Source: Cinnamomum chago (taxonomy: Eukaryota > Streptophyta > Magnoliopsida > Laurales > Lauraceae). From it: DNA of 64,000 nucleotides. Below the pieces are notes generated by a model, which had not been told where the DNA came from, did not search any database, and was given only the letters and a program-made list of their open reading frames with translations. Both the position numbers and the translations under genes were made by a program. Below, piece by piece: positions 24,484 through 36,100 of this stretch (positions are counted from its first letter, which is position 1; the number at the start of each line of letters is the position of its first letter). The stretch is taken from assembly GCA_038049695.1 (NCBI GenBank), contig CP142457.1, positions 23,884,501 through 23,948,500 on the forward strand, read 5' to 3'.

Positions 24484-24846
24484 GCAATTTGATGGCAACT
24501 CTTGAAGCTTGAACTCTCTTTCAATCTCCGTTAAATCTGGAACAGCCACAACTTTGGATATTAAGGAGCTTTGGATATTTAAGGAGCTTTGGATTTTCCT
24601 TGCAGGAGCGACGACACAAGACGACCAACCTAAAAGCTATAAGCACTCAAGGCAAAGCCACTCCCCCTCAACCAAAGCAACCCTTGAAATCTTCTCCCCC
24701 TCACTTGGAGAACTCTCTCCCCCTTTGACATCTAATTGCAAAGGAGCCTGCCCATCAAAGATAAAACACATAACCTTGTTAGTAGCACATGTTTATAAGA
24801 GATATATAAAAATAAGATAAGGAACAGGTGAGAAGCCAACAAGAAG
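24484..24846 (-). other. 3' untranslated segment of the copia element
   Basis: About 360 bp between the end of the out-of-frame RNase H remnant and the polypurine tract. It has several C-rich CTCCCCCT stretches on the plus strand (purine-rich in the sense strand), which may be extra polypurine tracts. An envelope-like frame, present in some Sireviruses after pol, is not seen; a 103-codon plus-strand frame here shows no recognisable feature. Confidence 0.7.
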
Positions 24847-25048
24847 TTAGAATTCAGGGCAAGGGCCAATGCCCAATTGATGTCTCAATTTAATGAAACG
24901 ATCATTTCCAAGGGGTTTAGTGAACAAATCAGCCAATTGGGTATCTGTAGGAACAAACAATAGCTCAATAGTGCCTTGGTCAGCATGATCACGCAAGAAA
25001 TGATAGCGAATGTCAATGTGCTTGGTGCGTGAGTGCTGAACAGGATAC
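24847..25048 (-). pseudogene. Out-of-frame C-terminal remnant of RNase H
   Basis: After the CDNSSAIS motif the main pol frame becomes unlike copia proteins. The family-typical C-terminal end is still readable in a neighbouring frame down to a stop at 24847-24849. This indicates a single small indel near 25040-25050. The remnant shows that the element once had a standard RNase H end. Confidence 0.8.
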
Positions 25049-28000
25049 TGATGGCACTAGAGTTATCACACATGATAGGCATGCATTGTTGTGGAACATT
25101 ATAATCTAATAAAGTTTGTTTCATCCACAACAGCTGGGCACAGCAGCTACCTGCAGCAATATATTCAGCTTCTGCAGTAGACAAGGATACAGAATTTTGC
25201 TTTTTGCTATGCCAGGCTACTAAACAGTTTCCTAAGAAATAGCAGCAGCCACTAGTGTTCTTCCTATCATCTATTGATCCTGCCCAATCTGCATCACTAT
25301 ATCCAATTAATTGCAGAGTTGAGTCATGAGGATACCAGATACCATAATGAGAAGTCCCATTAATATATTTAATGATGCGTTTGACAGCTTTAATGTGAGA
25401 CTCTCGGGGATCAGATTGATATCTAGCACATATTCCAACGCCAAAAGAGATATCAGGGCGGCTAGCTGTGAGGTAGAGAAGGCTTCCTATCATGCTCCTA
25501 TAAAGTTTTTGGTCAGCTTTCTTACCCTGAAGGTCACTAGAGATTTTAGTAGTGGATCCCATAGGATTGCAACTAGTCTTAGATTCTCCTAAGCCAAACT
25601 TTTTCACTATTTCTAGAGCAAACTTGGATTGACTAAGAAAGATACCTTGATCAGTCTGACTAACTTGTAACCCTAGAAAGAACTGAAGGGGTCCTACCAA
25701 ACTCATTTCAAAAGTGGAGCTCATTAACTTAGAAAATCCTTGAGCAAGATGATCAGATGTTGATCCAAAAACAATGTCGTCAACATATATCTGAGCAATG
25801 AGAATATCTTTATCAACTTTTTTAATGAATAGAGTCTTGTCCACATTCCCACACTCATATCCATTTTCAAGTAAGTGACTTGTCAGCTTTTCATACCAGG
25901 CTCTTGGGGCTTGTTTCAATCCATAAAGAGCCTTTTTCAACTTAAAAACATATTCTGGGTGATGAGGATCCTCGAAGCCTTGAGGTTGAGTAACATACAC
26001 ATCTTCCTCAATTTCACCATTTAAAAAGGCACTCTTCACATCCATTTGAAACAGTTTAATCTTCATGCTGCTGGCATAAGCTAATAGTATTCGAATAGAC
26101 TCCAATCGGGCTACTGGGGCAAAGGTTTCCTCAAAATCAATTCCTTCAACTCGAGCATACCCTTTGGCTACAAGTCTAGCTTTGTTCCTTATAACATTTC
26201 CTGATTCATCCAGCTTGTTCTTGAAAATCCATTTGGTGCCAATTTGGCTTTTGCCTTCAGGAAGAGGAACAAGATCCCACACATCATTCTTTCTAAACTG
26301 ATTTAATTCATCTTGCATGGAATCAATCCATTCAGACTTGGTTTCTGCTTCAGAGAAGTTCTTGGGCTCAATTTGTGAAACAAAAGAATAGTGAGCACAC
26401 AGATTATGAACCTGTCTTCTTGTCATGACTCCTTTTGTGATATCTCCAATGACATTATCCAAGTTGTGATTTCTTAACAGCTTTGCGGGCATAGAGGGAA
26501 TCTCTTTTTCAATTTCAGATGAAATAGGCAACTCAACTGAGGTCTCTTCTTCATCATGAGGAGCTTTCTTAAGTTGATTAGTCTCATCAAAGACAACATG
26601 AGCTGATTCCATGACAGCCATTGATCTGTGGTTGAACACTCTATAAGCCTTGCTTTTATCAGAATATCCTAAGAAGATCCCTTCATCAGATTTGGAATCG
26701 AACTTTTCCAGCTGCTCTCTATCTCTTAAAATATAGCACTTGCTACCAAACACTTTAAGATAACCCAGATTTGGTTTTCTTCCAAAATACAGCTCATAAG
26801 GGGTTTTGTTAGTGTTCTTTGTCAAATAAACACGGTTAATAAGGTAGCATGCCGTATTGATAGCTTCTACCCATAAGTTGCGCGGGAGATTTTTCTCATT
26901 AAGAAGGGTTCTGGCCATTTCTTGAACAACTCTGTTTCTTCTTTCAGCTACTCCATTTTGCTGGGGAGTTTTTGGAGCAGAGAATTGATGACTGATCCCA
27001 TGGCTTTCACAGAAGTCTGCAAATCTTTCATTTTCAAATTCGCCTCCATGATCACTTCTTATCTTCTTAATTTTGCAGTCCTTCTCAACTTGAATTTTCT
27101 TGCAAATCCTTATGATATTATCTACTGCATCTGATTTTGCATGAAGAAAGGCTACCCATCCAAATCTCGAATAATCATCAACCATCACTAGGATATACTT
27201 TCTCCCACCAATACTCTGAAAAGGTGCAGGTCCAATAAGGTCCATATGAATGAGTTCAAGGGGACGAGCAGAGGATATATCTTTTATACCTTTAAAACTT
27301 TTCTTGATTTGTTTACCCATTTGACAAGCCTTGCACAATTCAGATTTGTAATCATCTAATTTGGGTATTCCTCTGACAATTTCTTTCTTTGATAAGATCC
27401 TCATCAGATTGTGATTTATATGTCCCATCCTTTGATGCCACAAATGATTTTCTTGAGCTTTAGACATTAAACACATGGATTCATTCTCACAACATTCTTC
27501 TATGGTGTAGATGTTATCTTTAGTACGTAATCCAGTGAGTAGTACTTTGTGAGATTTCTCATCCAGAACTTTGCAAGATTTGCTATCAAAAACAACTTTG
27601 TTTCCTTTGTCACACAACTGACTTATGCTCAAGAGATTATGCTTTAAACCATCCACAAGGAAAACATCTTTTAAAGTAGGCATTTGATCTCCTCCAACAC
27701 AGCCTTTTCCTATAATCTGAGCTTTCCGATTATCTCCAAAAGACACATTACCTCCATCATAGTCCTCAAGAGCGATAAATCTAGAACGGTCTCTAGTCAT
27801 ATGTTTGGAGCAACCACTGTCCAAAAACCATCTAGAGTTTTCTTTAACTTTAAGAGCGGTTTGAGCAAAAAAATTCTTGACACTTTTCTCTTTTTCAATC
27901 CAAGTAGCCTTAATGAAGGTAGAGGTAGAAGTCTTGGGAACAAACTTGAAATGAGCTCTAGAACTATGATTTTGAGACATCCTAAACTTAAAAGGACAGT

Positions 28001-28247
28001 TTGGAACTAGATGACCTATTTGATTGCAAAAATGACAAGTCCATCTAGAGGAAAAGAAGATTTTACCTATAGGTTTGAGGTGAGTCCTAGTATTATGTTG
28101 AAAGCTATTCTTCTTGCTACTAGAGGAGCATTCAAAACCTATACCATTTTTGTTTCCAAAGACTTTATTCAATCCTAACATTTGATAGAATTTGTCATTG
28201 CCTAAGGTAAATTTTTCAACAACATGTTTTCCCTTTTCAAGTTTCAT
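24885..28247 (-). CDS. pol: Copia pol polyprotein (protease, integrase, reverse transcriptase, RNase H), C-terminus frameshifted
   Basis: An 1,120-residue frame that would make the enzymes for cDNA synthesis and integration. In order: CCHC knuckle [14 protein letters not shown] (71-84); protease with DSG (143-145); integrase zinc motif (H271, H275, C305, C308) and catalytic triad D336, D399, E435, with 63 and 36 residue steps; reverse transcriptase with [11 protein letters not shown] (D736) and YVDD (821-824); RNase H with SDADWAG (D985), E1026 or E1028 and CDN (D1061). From about residue 1068 the sequence is out of frame, so the last 50 residues are not native. The start at 28247 is nominal: the frame is continuous with gag except for one UAA. 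The second knuckle suggests that part of the nucleocapsid lies downstream of that stop. Copia domain order and SIRE-like sequence are clear; activity is doubtful. Confidence 0.93.
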   Translation of the reverse strand: MKLEKGKHVVEKFTLGNDKFYQMLGLNKVFGNKNGIGFECSSSSKKNSFQHNTRTHLKPIGKIFFSSRWTCHFCNQIGHLVPNCPFKFRMSQNHSSRAHFKFVPKTSTSTFIKATWIEKEKSVKNFFAQTALKVKENSRWFLDSGCSKHMTRDRSRFIALEDYDGGNVSFGDNRKAQIIGKGCVGGDQMPTLKDVFLVDGLKHNLLSISQLCDKGNKVVFDSKSCKVLDEKSHKVLLTGLRTKDNIYTIEECCENESMCLMSKAQENHLWHQRMGHINHNLMRILSKKEIVRGIPKLDDYKSELCKACQMGKQIKKSFKGIKDISSARPLELIHMDLIGPAPFQSIGGRKYILVMVDDYSRFGWVAFLHAKSDAVDNIIRICKKIQVEKDCKIKKIRSDHGGEFENERFADFCESHGISHQFSAPKTPQQNGVAERRNRVVQEMARTLLNEKNLPRNLWVEAINTACYLINRVYLTKNTNKTPYELYFGRKPNLGYLKVFGSKCYILRDREQLEKFDSKSDEGIFLGYSDKSKAYRVFNHRSMAVMESAHVVFDETNQLKKAPHDEEETSVELPISSEIEKEIPSMPAKLLRNHNLDNVIGDITKGVMTRRQVHNLCAHYSFVSQIEPKNFSEAETKSEWIDSMQDELNQFRKNDVWDLVPLPEGKSQIGTKWIFKNKLDESGNVIRNKARLVAKGYARVEGIDFEETFAPVARLESIRILLAYASSMKIKLFQMDVKSAFLNGEIEEDVYVTQPQGFEDPHHPEYVFKLKKALYGLKQAPRAWYEKLTSHLLENGYECGNVDKTLFIKKVDKDILIAQIYVDDIVFGSTSDHLAQGFSKLMSSTFEMSLVGPLQFFLGLQVSQTDQGIFLSQSKFALEIVKKFGLGESKTSCNPMGSTTKISSDLQGKKADQKLYRSMIGSLLYLTASRPDISFGVGICARYQSDPRESHIKAVKRIIKYINGTSHYGIWYPHDSTLQLIGYSDADWAGSIDDRKNTSGCCYFLGNCLVAWHSKKQNSVSLSTAEAEYIAAGSCCAQLLWMKQTLLDYNVPQQCMPIMCDNSSAISILFSTHAPSTLTFAIISCVIMLTKALLSYCLFLQIPNWLICSLNPLEMIVSLN

Positions 28248-28259
28248 TTGAAGAGATTC

Positions 28260-28262
28260 TTA
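28260..28262 (-). other. In-frame UAA between gag and pol
   Basis: The gag frame ends SSQQE then UAA, and the same frame continues with four codons and the pol methionine at 28247. There is therefore no frame change, only one stop. It is either a nonsense mutation of an originally fused gag-pol or a readthrough stop. Confidence 0.9.
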
Positions 28263-29636
28263 TTCTTGTTGACTAGATTCCAGCAGACTTTGTAATTTAT
28301 GAATTTCTTTATCAGCTTTAGCAAGATTGTCATTAGAGGTAGTCAACTTAGATTGAACATTTTTTATCTCATTGTCTTTCAAGATTAATTGATCTTTTAA
28401 AACATCTAGATCATTCACAAGCCTTTTTGATTCACTTTTTAAGCTTTTATTTTTCTTGGTTATGACTTCACATAGTTCATATAGTTCCTCATAGGCTTGA
28501 TGAATATCATTGTCACTATTCTCTTCATTTACTTCTTCTATTAACACATTATGATCATTGTTTTCTTCAATGGGAGTGAAGAGAAGCCAAGAAGTGGAAT
28601 TATCATTATCTTCATCATTTTGAGGTTCATTATTGTCACTACTTTCATCTTCATCATCATCCCAAGTTATGTTCAAGACTTTCTTTCCTTTCTTATCTTT
28701 CTTTTCAAATTCTTTAGGGGAGGGACAATTTTGAGCGATGTGACCAAAACCTTTACAGTTGTAACATTGCACATCCCTTTTGGTAAAAGATCCCCTTGAG
28801 TTTCTTTGAAAATTTTCATTTTTAGAATCTTCAGAATATTTATAGTTCTTTTTGTTCTTAAGGAAATTCTTGAACTTCTTAGCAAGCAAAATAGTGTTTT
28901 CATCATCACTCTCACTTTCATTGTCATTTTCCTTATGTTGGGAGCTAAGAGCTACACCTTTCTTCTTGCTAGGGACTTCAAAATCTAATTCATAAGTGAG
29001 AAGATTTCCTCTAAGTTCTTCTATTTTGATCTTGTCAACATCTTTGCTTTCAGTTATAGCAACTATCTTAGGTTTGAACCTTTTGGGGAGAGATCTTAAT
29101 ATTTTTCTAACAGCTTTGGACTCATCCATCTTCTCTCCTAGACCTATGAGGGAATTAACAATCTCCATGAATTTAGTATAGAACTCGTCAAAGGTTTCTT
29201 CCTCTTGCATTTTGAGTTCTTCATACTTAGTTGACAACATTTGGATTTTAGCTACTTTGACTTGATTGGTCCCTTCATGAGTGGTCTCTAAGGTATCCCA
29301 CACTTCCTTAGCAGTAGTACAATTTACTACCCTATTGAACTCTTCTTGGGACAAGGCACAAAACAAGGAATTTTTAGCTTTAGCATTTAGATTTGCCCTT
29401 TCTTTCTCTCCTTGAGTCCAATCTTTCTTAGGCTTATCCCTGATAGCTATGACATGTCCTTCCGAATCTTTTTCCGTGAGAATGGGTTCATGATACCCTT
29501 CTTCAATGATACTCCAAACATCTAGACTTTGAGATTCTAGGAAGACTTGCATCCTAATCTTCCAATACCGGTAATGCGAGCCATTAAACAAAGGTGGTCT
29601 ATTAGTAGCATGACCTTCTCCTAATTGGGATTGCAT
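28260..29636 (-). CDS. gag: Copia/SIRE Gag (capsid-nucleocapsid)
   Basis: A 458-residue structural protein that would form the virus-like particle and bind the element's RNA. The N-terminal PPLFNGSHYRYWKIRMQVFL region (14-33) is typical of the DUF4219 start of copia Gag. Residues about 80-215 match the UBN2/retrotran_gag type, with conserved VWDTLE and LRSLP. A CCHC knuckle CYNCKGFGHIAQNC is at 291-304, followed by an acidic stretch (325-345) and a heptad-rich, probably coiled-coil C-terminus (about 380-458). The ATG at 29636 lies 87 bp from the 5' LTR, just after the primer site, which supports this start. The frame is complete and ends at the UAA shared with the gag-pol junction. Confidence 0.93.
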   Translation of the reverse strand: MQSQLGEGHATNRPPLFNGSHYRYWKIRMQVFLESQSLDVWSIIEEGYHEPILTEKDSEGHVIAIRDKPKKDWTQGEKERANLNAKAKNSLFCALSQEEFNRVVNCTTAKEVWDTLETTHEGTNQVKVAKIQMLSTKYEELKMQEEETFDEFYTKFMEIVNSLIGLGEKMDESKAVRKILRSLPKRFKPKIVAITESKDVDKIKIEELRGNLLTYELDFEVPSKKKGVALSSQHKENDNESESDDENTILLAKKFKNFLKNKKNYKYSEDSKNENFQRNSRGSFTKRDVQCYNCKGFGHIAQNCPSPKEFEKKDKKGKKVLNITWDDDEDESSDNNEPQNDEDNDNSTSWLLFTPIEENNDHNVLIEEVNEENSDNDIHQAYEELYELCEVITKKNKSLKSESKRLVNDLDVLKDQLILKDNEIKNVQSKLTTSNDNLAKADKEIHKLQSLLESSQQE

Positions 29637-29709
29637 GGTGACTATAAAAGCAAAAACTCACTCTAAGGATTCTAACTCTAGGTGGTTAGACCTAAGCAAG
29701 AGCACCTAG
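29637..29709 (-). other. Short leader between primer site and gag
   Basis: About 73 bp separate the primer site from the gag ATG. No other frame or obvious signal is seen; packaging signals would be expected here but cannot be recognised by eye. Confidence 0.6.
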
Positions 29710-29721
29710 GCTCTGATACCA
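29710..29721 (-). other. Primer binding site for initiator tRNA-Met
   Basis: Read on the minus strand, TGGTATCAGAGC lies two bases inside the 5' LTR end. It is the standard plant tRNA-iMet primer site of copia elements and fixes the element's orientation. Confidence 0.97.
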
Positions 29722-29723
29722 AT

Positions 29724-31296
29724 TGAAAGTCCAAGATCGAATCCTAGAGGGGGGGGGGGTGAATAGGGTGAGCTCAAAGTCCTAGACCAATTTTAATTCT
29801 TTTAGCTTTTAAGTCTCTTACGCTTTGAAGAAGAATAATGAAATCAACCAAAAGAGCATAATCCATAAAAAGAAAGCATAAAGACAATCACCATAACACA
29901 AGCACATATAGTGGTTCGGCCAAATTGCCTACATCCACTCCCGGTACACCTACCGGTATTCACTAACTTCAATTAAGGTTTAGGATCACCTCAAACCATA
30001 CAATCAACACTATGCTTTTCAAGGCTAAGCATAAACCTTTACAATATATGCTTTTCAAGGCTAAGCATGAACCTTTACAACAAGGAATTTTTCTCTTAAG
30101 AAATATGCCTAAGAATGCATGGATTAAGAGAACTATATGATTGCAAAAGAGTGCCTCTAAATAGGCTCAATAGAAAGTGAAAATCTCAAGTTCTAGAAAA
30201 ATGCATGTGAATGACAAGGTTTATGTAAAATGCATTTTCTAGAAGTTACTCTTTCTCTTTTTGAAAAGATACAATCTTAAATGATTCAAAGATGATAAAC
30301 ACAAGTTTGAGAAAGAGTGATTTGTCTAACACATGAATTTAACAAGGTAAACTAACTTGATTTCAAAGAAAACAAATTTAAGTCTAACATGTTTATATTG
30401 AAACAAGAAACCAACTTCATGTGAAACAATGACAACATGTTGTATTCATAGCATATGAGATATCTAAGATATTAGGCATGTTATGAAAGACAACATTCTA
30501 AAAGAAAAGCAACTTGTTAATCATGTTTAGAAAGAGATCAAAGATTTGAAACAAAACATGATTTCAAAAAGACTAGGATCAAAGAAAGCACACCCATTTG
30601 AAGATCAAAGGTTGGTTTAATGGAATGGCTTCATAATCCCCTTAGAAATGCTCTTGAGAAGTTGCAAACAATTGGCCTCAAAAGTCCCTCCAAGATCAGC
30701 AACTTTCTTCAACCAAAAAGTCACTTTTTATAAAGAAAAAGTTGCCAACGGCTAGTCCTCGGTCGACCTAGAAACAGGTCTCGGTCGACCGAGAAAGCAC
30801 AACGGTCAAATTTCTGACCGTTGGCATGTTACAGTTCAAAAACTGCTGACTCGCCCGACAGTGTTCCCGGTCGACCGAGACACAGGTCTCGGTCGACCGG
30901 CGACACTGCCGGGACACCCCCTTTTTTTGCAAAAAATCCAACTTTGCATATTTTGAAGGTATTTCTTTGGGGGACCTTGAGACACAAATCCAAGCATAAA
31001 ATCATGACTGAAAGAAGATGAAAACTGAGATTTTAAAACCAAGAAAACTCCAAATCAAAATAATGATTTTAAAGATAGAAACATTGGAAAGCTTGGATGG
31101 ATTTTGAAATAAAAAACTCTATGAACTAAAGAGGCAACCTGAAATGAAAACCATGCATATAAATTGATGAAAACAAAGATCAAGAATGAGAAATATGCAT
31201 GATGATCTTAAGAATAAAACCATGAATGAATGAGAGGACAAGCTTTATGAAATTGATTGCATCCTATCAAATTGCAACAAAACAAAAACTCTAACA
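29724..31296 (-). repeat. 5' LTR of the copia element
   Basis: 1,573 bp, TGTTAGAG (at 31296) to TTTCA (at 29724) in element orientation, with canonical TG/CA ends. It differs from the 3' LTR at about 16 substitutions and the length of G and A runs (11 G here near 29749). Two 36-bp repeats with AAGGCTAAGC lie at 30011-30083. Confidence 0.95.
30725..30898 (-). promoter_or_regulatory. Promoter module of the 5' LTR
   Basis: This is the copy that would drive the element. GGTCGACC at 30761-30768, 30783-30790, 30869-30876 and 30891-30898 (22-bp pairs, 108-bp offset). AACGGTCA (30801-30808) and TGACCGTT (30815-30822) form the inverted repeat. A third MSA-like site AACGGCTA is intact at 30747-30754. 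TATAAAAA lies at 30725-30732 on the minus strand, downstream in transcription direction. Confidence 0.78.
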
Positions 31297-31301
31297 CTTT
31301 C
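31297..31301. repeat. Right target-site duplication of the copia element (CTTTC)
   Basis: Exact copy of 22892-22896. It continues into a C monomer with the CTTTCGACC variant that is also found in nearby C monomers (for example near 34858 and 38747). Confidence 0.95.
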
Positions 31302-33099
31302 GACCAAGAGTCACATTAAAACACAGTGTAGAGTCAACCATATTGTAGAGCCGCATAGATTGTGTTTTCGTACTAAAGGACCGTACGACCCGTACGAAGT
31401 TCGGGTTTTCGCGTTTACAAACATTGAACTCCCCGAATGTGTTTTCCTTACCCAAGATTCGCCCGAAACCCGTTTTAAACCGAAAAGTAGCTCGAAATAT
31501 CTTAAAGAGCGCATCTCAACCCAGAATCCCTACAAATGGATTTAGAGCCGTAAGGAAAGATAGAGACACCCGAAACCCCATTTTGAGTAAAACACAATCC
31601 CAGATTTTTCTAAAGGGAGTCTTTGGACCAAGAGTCGCATGAAACACAGTGTTGAGTCAACAACTTTCTAGAGCCGCATAGATTATGTTTTCGTTAAAAA
31701 GTACCGTACGACCCTCGCACGAAGTTCCGGTTTTCGCCTTGGCAAACACTGAACTCCATGAAAGAGATTTCCATACCCAAGATTCACCCGAAACCCATAG
31801 TAAACCAAAGACTAGCCCGAAATATCCTAAAAATCGCATCTCATCCCGAAATCCGTTCATATGGATTTAGAGGCGTACGACAAGACATCGACACCCGAAA
31901 CCCTTTTTAGTTTAAAACTTGATCCCGGATATTTCTAGAGGATGCCTTTGTACGCAGAGTCGCACGAAACACAGTGTGGAGTCAACAATATCCTAGAGCC
32001 GCAAAGATTCTGTTTTAGTACAAAAGTATCGTACGACCCGCACGAAGTTCGGGTTTTCTCCTTTACAACCAGAGAACTCCCCGAAAGTGTTTACCATACC
32101 CAAGGTTCGCCCGAAACCCGTTTTAAACCGAAAAGTAGTTCGAAATATCCTTAAAGGTGCAACTCAACCCAGAATACCTTCAAATGGATTTCGAGGCGTG
32201 AGTTAAGAGAAGGACACCCGAAACCCCTTCTAGAGTAAAACGTGATCCTGGAATTTTCTATGGGGAATCTATGGACCAAGAGTCGCATTAAAACACAGTG
32301 TAGAGTCAACCATATTCTAGAGCCGTATAGATTTTATTTTCATACTATAGGACCGTACGACCCGCACGAAGGTCGGGTTTTCGCCTTTACAAACACTGAA
32401 CTCCCCGAATGTGTTTTCCTTACCCAAGATTCGCCCGAAACCCGTTTTAAACCGAAAAGTAGGTCGAAATATCTTAAAAAGCGCATCTCAACCCAGAATC
32501 CCTTCAAATGGATTTAGAGCCGTAAGGAAAGTTAGAGACACCCGAAACCCACTTAGGGTAAAACGCAATCCCAGATTTTTCTAAAGGGAGTCTTTGGACC
32601 AAGAGTCGCATGAAACACAGTGTTGAGTCAACAACTTTCTAGAGCCGCGCAGATTATGTTTTCGTTCAAAAGTACCGTACGACCCTCGCACGAAGTTCCG
32701 GTTTTCGCCCTGGCAAACACTGAACTCCCCGAAAGACATTTCCATACCCCAAATTCACCCGAAACCCGTAGTAAACCAAAGTGTAGCTCGGAATACCCTA
32801 AAAATCGCATCTCATCCCAAAATCCCTTCAAATGGATTTATAGGCGTACGACAAGACAAGGATACCCGAAACCCTTTTTAGTTTAAAACTTGATCCCGGA
32901 TATTTCTAGAGGTTGCCTTTATACACAGAGTCGCAAGAAACACAGTGTGGAGTCAACAATTTCCTAGAGCCGCAAAGATTCTGTTTTAGTACAAAAGTAT
33001 CGTACGCCCCGCACGAAGTTTGGGTTTTCTCTTTTACAACCAGAGAACTCCCCGAAAGTGTTTACAACACCCAAGGTTCGCCCGATACCCGTTTTAAAC

Positions 33100-33130
33100 C
33101 GAAAAGTAGCTCGAAATATCTTAAAAAGCC
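33100..33130 (+). other. B/C fusion monomer (second unequal exchange)
   Basis: A B monomer starting near 32928 passes into C sequence within CCGAAAAGTAGCTCGAAATAT and continues as C into the A monomer at 33267. The switch lies in the same block as the fusion near 16.29 kb, and again one monomer equivalent is lost. Confidence 0.8.
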
Positions 33131-36100
33131 ATCTCAACCCAAAATCCCTTCAAATGGATTTAGAGCCGTAAGGAAAGATAGAGACACCCGAAACCCCATT
33201 TAGAGTAAAACGCAATCCCAGATTTTTCTAAAGGGAGTCTTTGGACCAAGAGTCGCATGAAACACAGTGTTGAGTCAACAACTTTCTAGAGCCGCACAGA
33301 TTATGTTTTCGTTCAAAAGTACCGTACGACCCTCGCACGAAGTTCCGATTTTCGCCTTGGCAAACTCTGAACTCCCCGAAAGTGATTTCCATACACAGGA
33401 TTCACCCGAAACCCGAAGTAAACCGAAGAGTAGCTCGAAATATCCTTAAAATCGCATCTCATCCCAAAATCCCTTCATATGGATTTAGAGGCGTACGGCA
33501 AGACAAGGACAACCGAAACCCTTTTTAGTTTAAAACTAGATCCTGGATATTTCTAGAGGTTGCCTTTTTACACAGAGTCGCAAGAAACACAGTGCGGAGT
33601 CCATAATTTCGTAGAGCCGCAAAGATTCTGTTTTATTACAAAAGTATCGTACGACCCGCACGAAGTTCAGGTTTTCTCCTTTACAACCAGAGAACTCTAC
33701 GAAAGTATTTACCATACCAAAGGTTCGCCCGAAACCGTTTTAAACCGAAAAGTTGTTCGAAATATCCTAAAAGGTGCATCTCAACCCAGAATACCTTCGA
33801 ATGGATTTCGAGGCGTGAGACAAGAGAAGGACACCCGAAACCCCTTCTAGAGTAAAACGTCATCCTGGAATTTTTTTGAGGGAGTATTTCGACCAAGAGT
33901 CGCATTAAAACACAGTGTAGAGTCAACCATAATGTAGAGCCGCATAGATTGTGTTTTCGTACTATAGGACCGTACGACCCGCACGAAGTTCGGGTTTTCG
34001 ACTTTACAAACACTGAACTCCCCGAATGTGTTTTCCTTACCCAAGATTCGCACGAAACCCGTTTTAAACAGAAAAGTAGCTCGAAATATCTTTAAGAGCG
34101 CATCTCAACCCAGAATCTCATCAAATGGAATTAGAGCCGTAAGGAAAGATAGAGACACCCGAAACCCCATTTAGAGAAGAACGTAATCCCAGATTTTTCT
34201 AGAGGGAGACTTTGGACCAAGAGTCGCATGAAACACAGTGTTGAGTCAACAACTTTCTAGAGCCGCACAGAATATGTTTTCGTTCAAAAGAACCGTACGA
34301 CCCTCGCACGAAGTTCCGGTTTTCGCCTTGGCAAAGTCTGAACTCCCCGAAAGTGATTTCCATACACAGGGTTCACCCGAAACCCGTAATAAACCGAAGA
34401 GTAGCTCGAAATATCCTAAAAATCGCATCTCAACCCAAAATTCCTTTATATGGATTTAGAGGCTTACGACAAGACAAGGACAACCGAAACCCTTTTTAGT
34501 TTAAAACTTGATCGCGAATATTTCTAGAGGTTACCGTTGTACACAGAGTCGCAAGAAACACAGTGCGGAGTCAACAATTTCCTAGAGCCGCAAAGATTCT
34601 GTTTTAGTACCAAAGTATCGTACGACCCGCACGAAGTTCGGGTTTTCTCCTTTACAACCAGAGAACTCGCCGAAAGTGTTTACCATACACAGGGTTCGCC
34701 CGAAACCCATTCTAAACCGAAAAGTAGTTCGAAATATCCTTAAAGGTGCATCTCAACCCAGAATACCTTCAAATGGATTTCGAGGCGTGAGACAAGAGAA
34801 GGACACCCGAAACCCCTTCTAGAGTAAAACGTGATCCTGGAATTTTCTAGAGGGAGTCTTTCGACCAAGAGTCGCATTAAAACACAGTGTAGAGTCAACC
34901 ATATTGTAGAGCCGCATAGATTGTGTTTTCGTACTAAAGGACCGTACGACCCGCACGAAGTTCGGGTTTTCGCCTTTACAAACATTGAACTCCCCGAATG
35001 TCTTTTCCTTACCCAAGATTCGCCCGAAACCCGTTTTAAACCGAAAAGTAGCTCGAAATATCTTAAAGAGCGCATCTCAACCCAGAATCCCTTTAAATGG
35101 ATTTAGAGCCGTAAGGAAAGATAGAGACACCCGAAACCCCATTTAGAGTAAAACGCAATCCCAGATTTTTCTAAATGGAGTCTTTGGACCAAGAGTCGCA
35201 TGAAACACAGCATTGAGTCAACAACTTTCTAGAGCCGCACAGATTATGTTTTCGTTAAAAAGTACCGTACGACCCTCGCACGAAGTTCCGGTTTTCGCCT
35301 TTGCAAACACAGAACTCCCCGAAAGAGATTTCCATACCCAAGATTCACCCGAAACCCGTAGTAAACCGAAGTGTAGCCCGAAATATCCTAAAAATCGCAT
35401 CTCATCCGGAAATCCGTTCATATGGATTTAGAGGCGTACGACAAGACAAGGACACCCGAAATCCTTTTTAGTTTAAAACTTGATCCCGGATATCTCTAGA
35501 GGTTGCCTTTGTACACAGAGTCGCACGAAACACAGTGTGGAGTCAACTATATCCTAGAGCCGCAAAGATTCTATTTTTGTACAAAAGTATCGTACGACCC
35601 GCACGAAGTTCGGGTTGTCTCCTTTACAACCAGAGAACTCCCTGAAAGTGTGTACCATACACAGGGTACGCCCGAAACCCATTTTAAACCGAAAAGTAGT
35701 TCGAAATATCCTAAAAGGTGCATCTCAGCCCAGAATACCTTCGAATGGATTTCGAGGCGTGAGACAAGAGAAGGACACCCGAAACCCTTTTTAGAGTAAA
35801 ACGTGATCCTGGAATTTTCTAGAGGGAATCTTTCGACCAAGTGTCGCATTAAAACACAGTGTAGATTCAACCATATTCTAGAGCCGCATAGATTGTGTTT
35901 TCGTACTAAAGGACCGTACGAAACGCACGAAGTTCGGGTTTTCGACTCTACAAACACTGAACACCCCGAATGTGTTTTCCTTACGCAAGATTCGCACGAA
36001 ACCCGTTTTAAACAGAAAAGTAGCTCGAAATATCTCTAAGAGCGCATCTCAACCCAGAATCTCATCAAATGGATTTAGAGCCGTAAGGAAAGATAGAGAC

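Larger units (their letters stand above)
22897..31296 (-). mobile_element. Full-length Ty1/copia SIRE (Maximus)-lineage retrotransposon
   Basis: An 8,400-bp element on the minus strand. It has two LTRs of 1,575 and 1,573 bp, a primer site TGGTATCAGAGC complementary to initiator Met tRNA, a gag frame with a CCHC knuckle and a C-terminal coiled coil, pol in the order protease-integrase-reverse transcriptase-RNase H (copia order), and polypurine tract AAAGGGGGAGAT beside the 3' LTR. CTTTC target duplications flank it. The LTRs differ at about 16 substitutions plus homopolymer length changes by eye, about 1%, so insertion is recent. No envelope-like frame follows pol. It is probably non-autonomous now: gag and pol are separated by an in-frame UAA and the RNase H end is frameshifted. 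Confidence 0.96.

Noticed and set aside
24509-24820. A 103-codon plus-strand frame between pol and the 3' LTR, considered as an envelope-like or extra gene
   Set aside because: It is in the wrong orientation for an envelope-like frame of this element and has no signal peptide or membrane segments; it matches purine-rich 3' untranslated sequence.
25326-28988. Plus-strand open frames of 60-108 codons inside the copia element
   Set aside because: They lie antisense to gag and pol, which have clear domains, and show no recognisable features.
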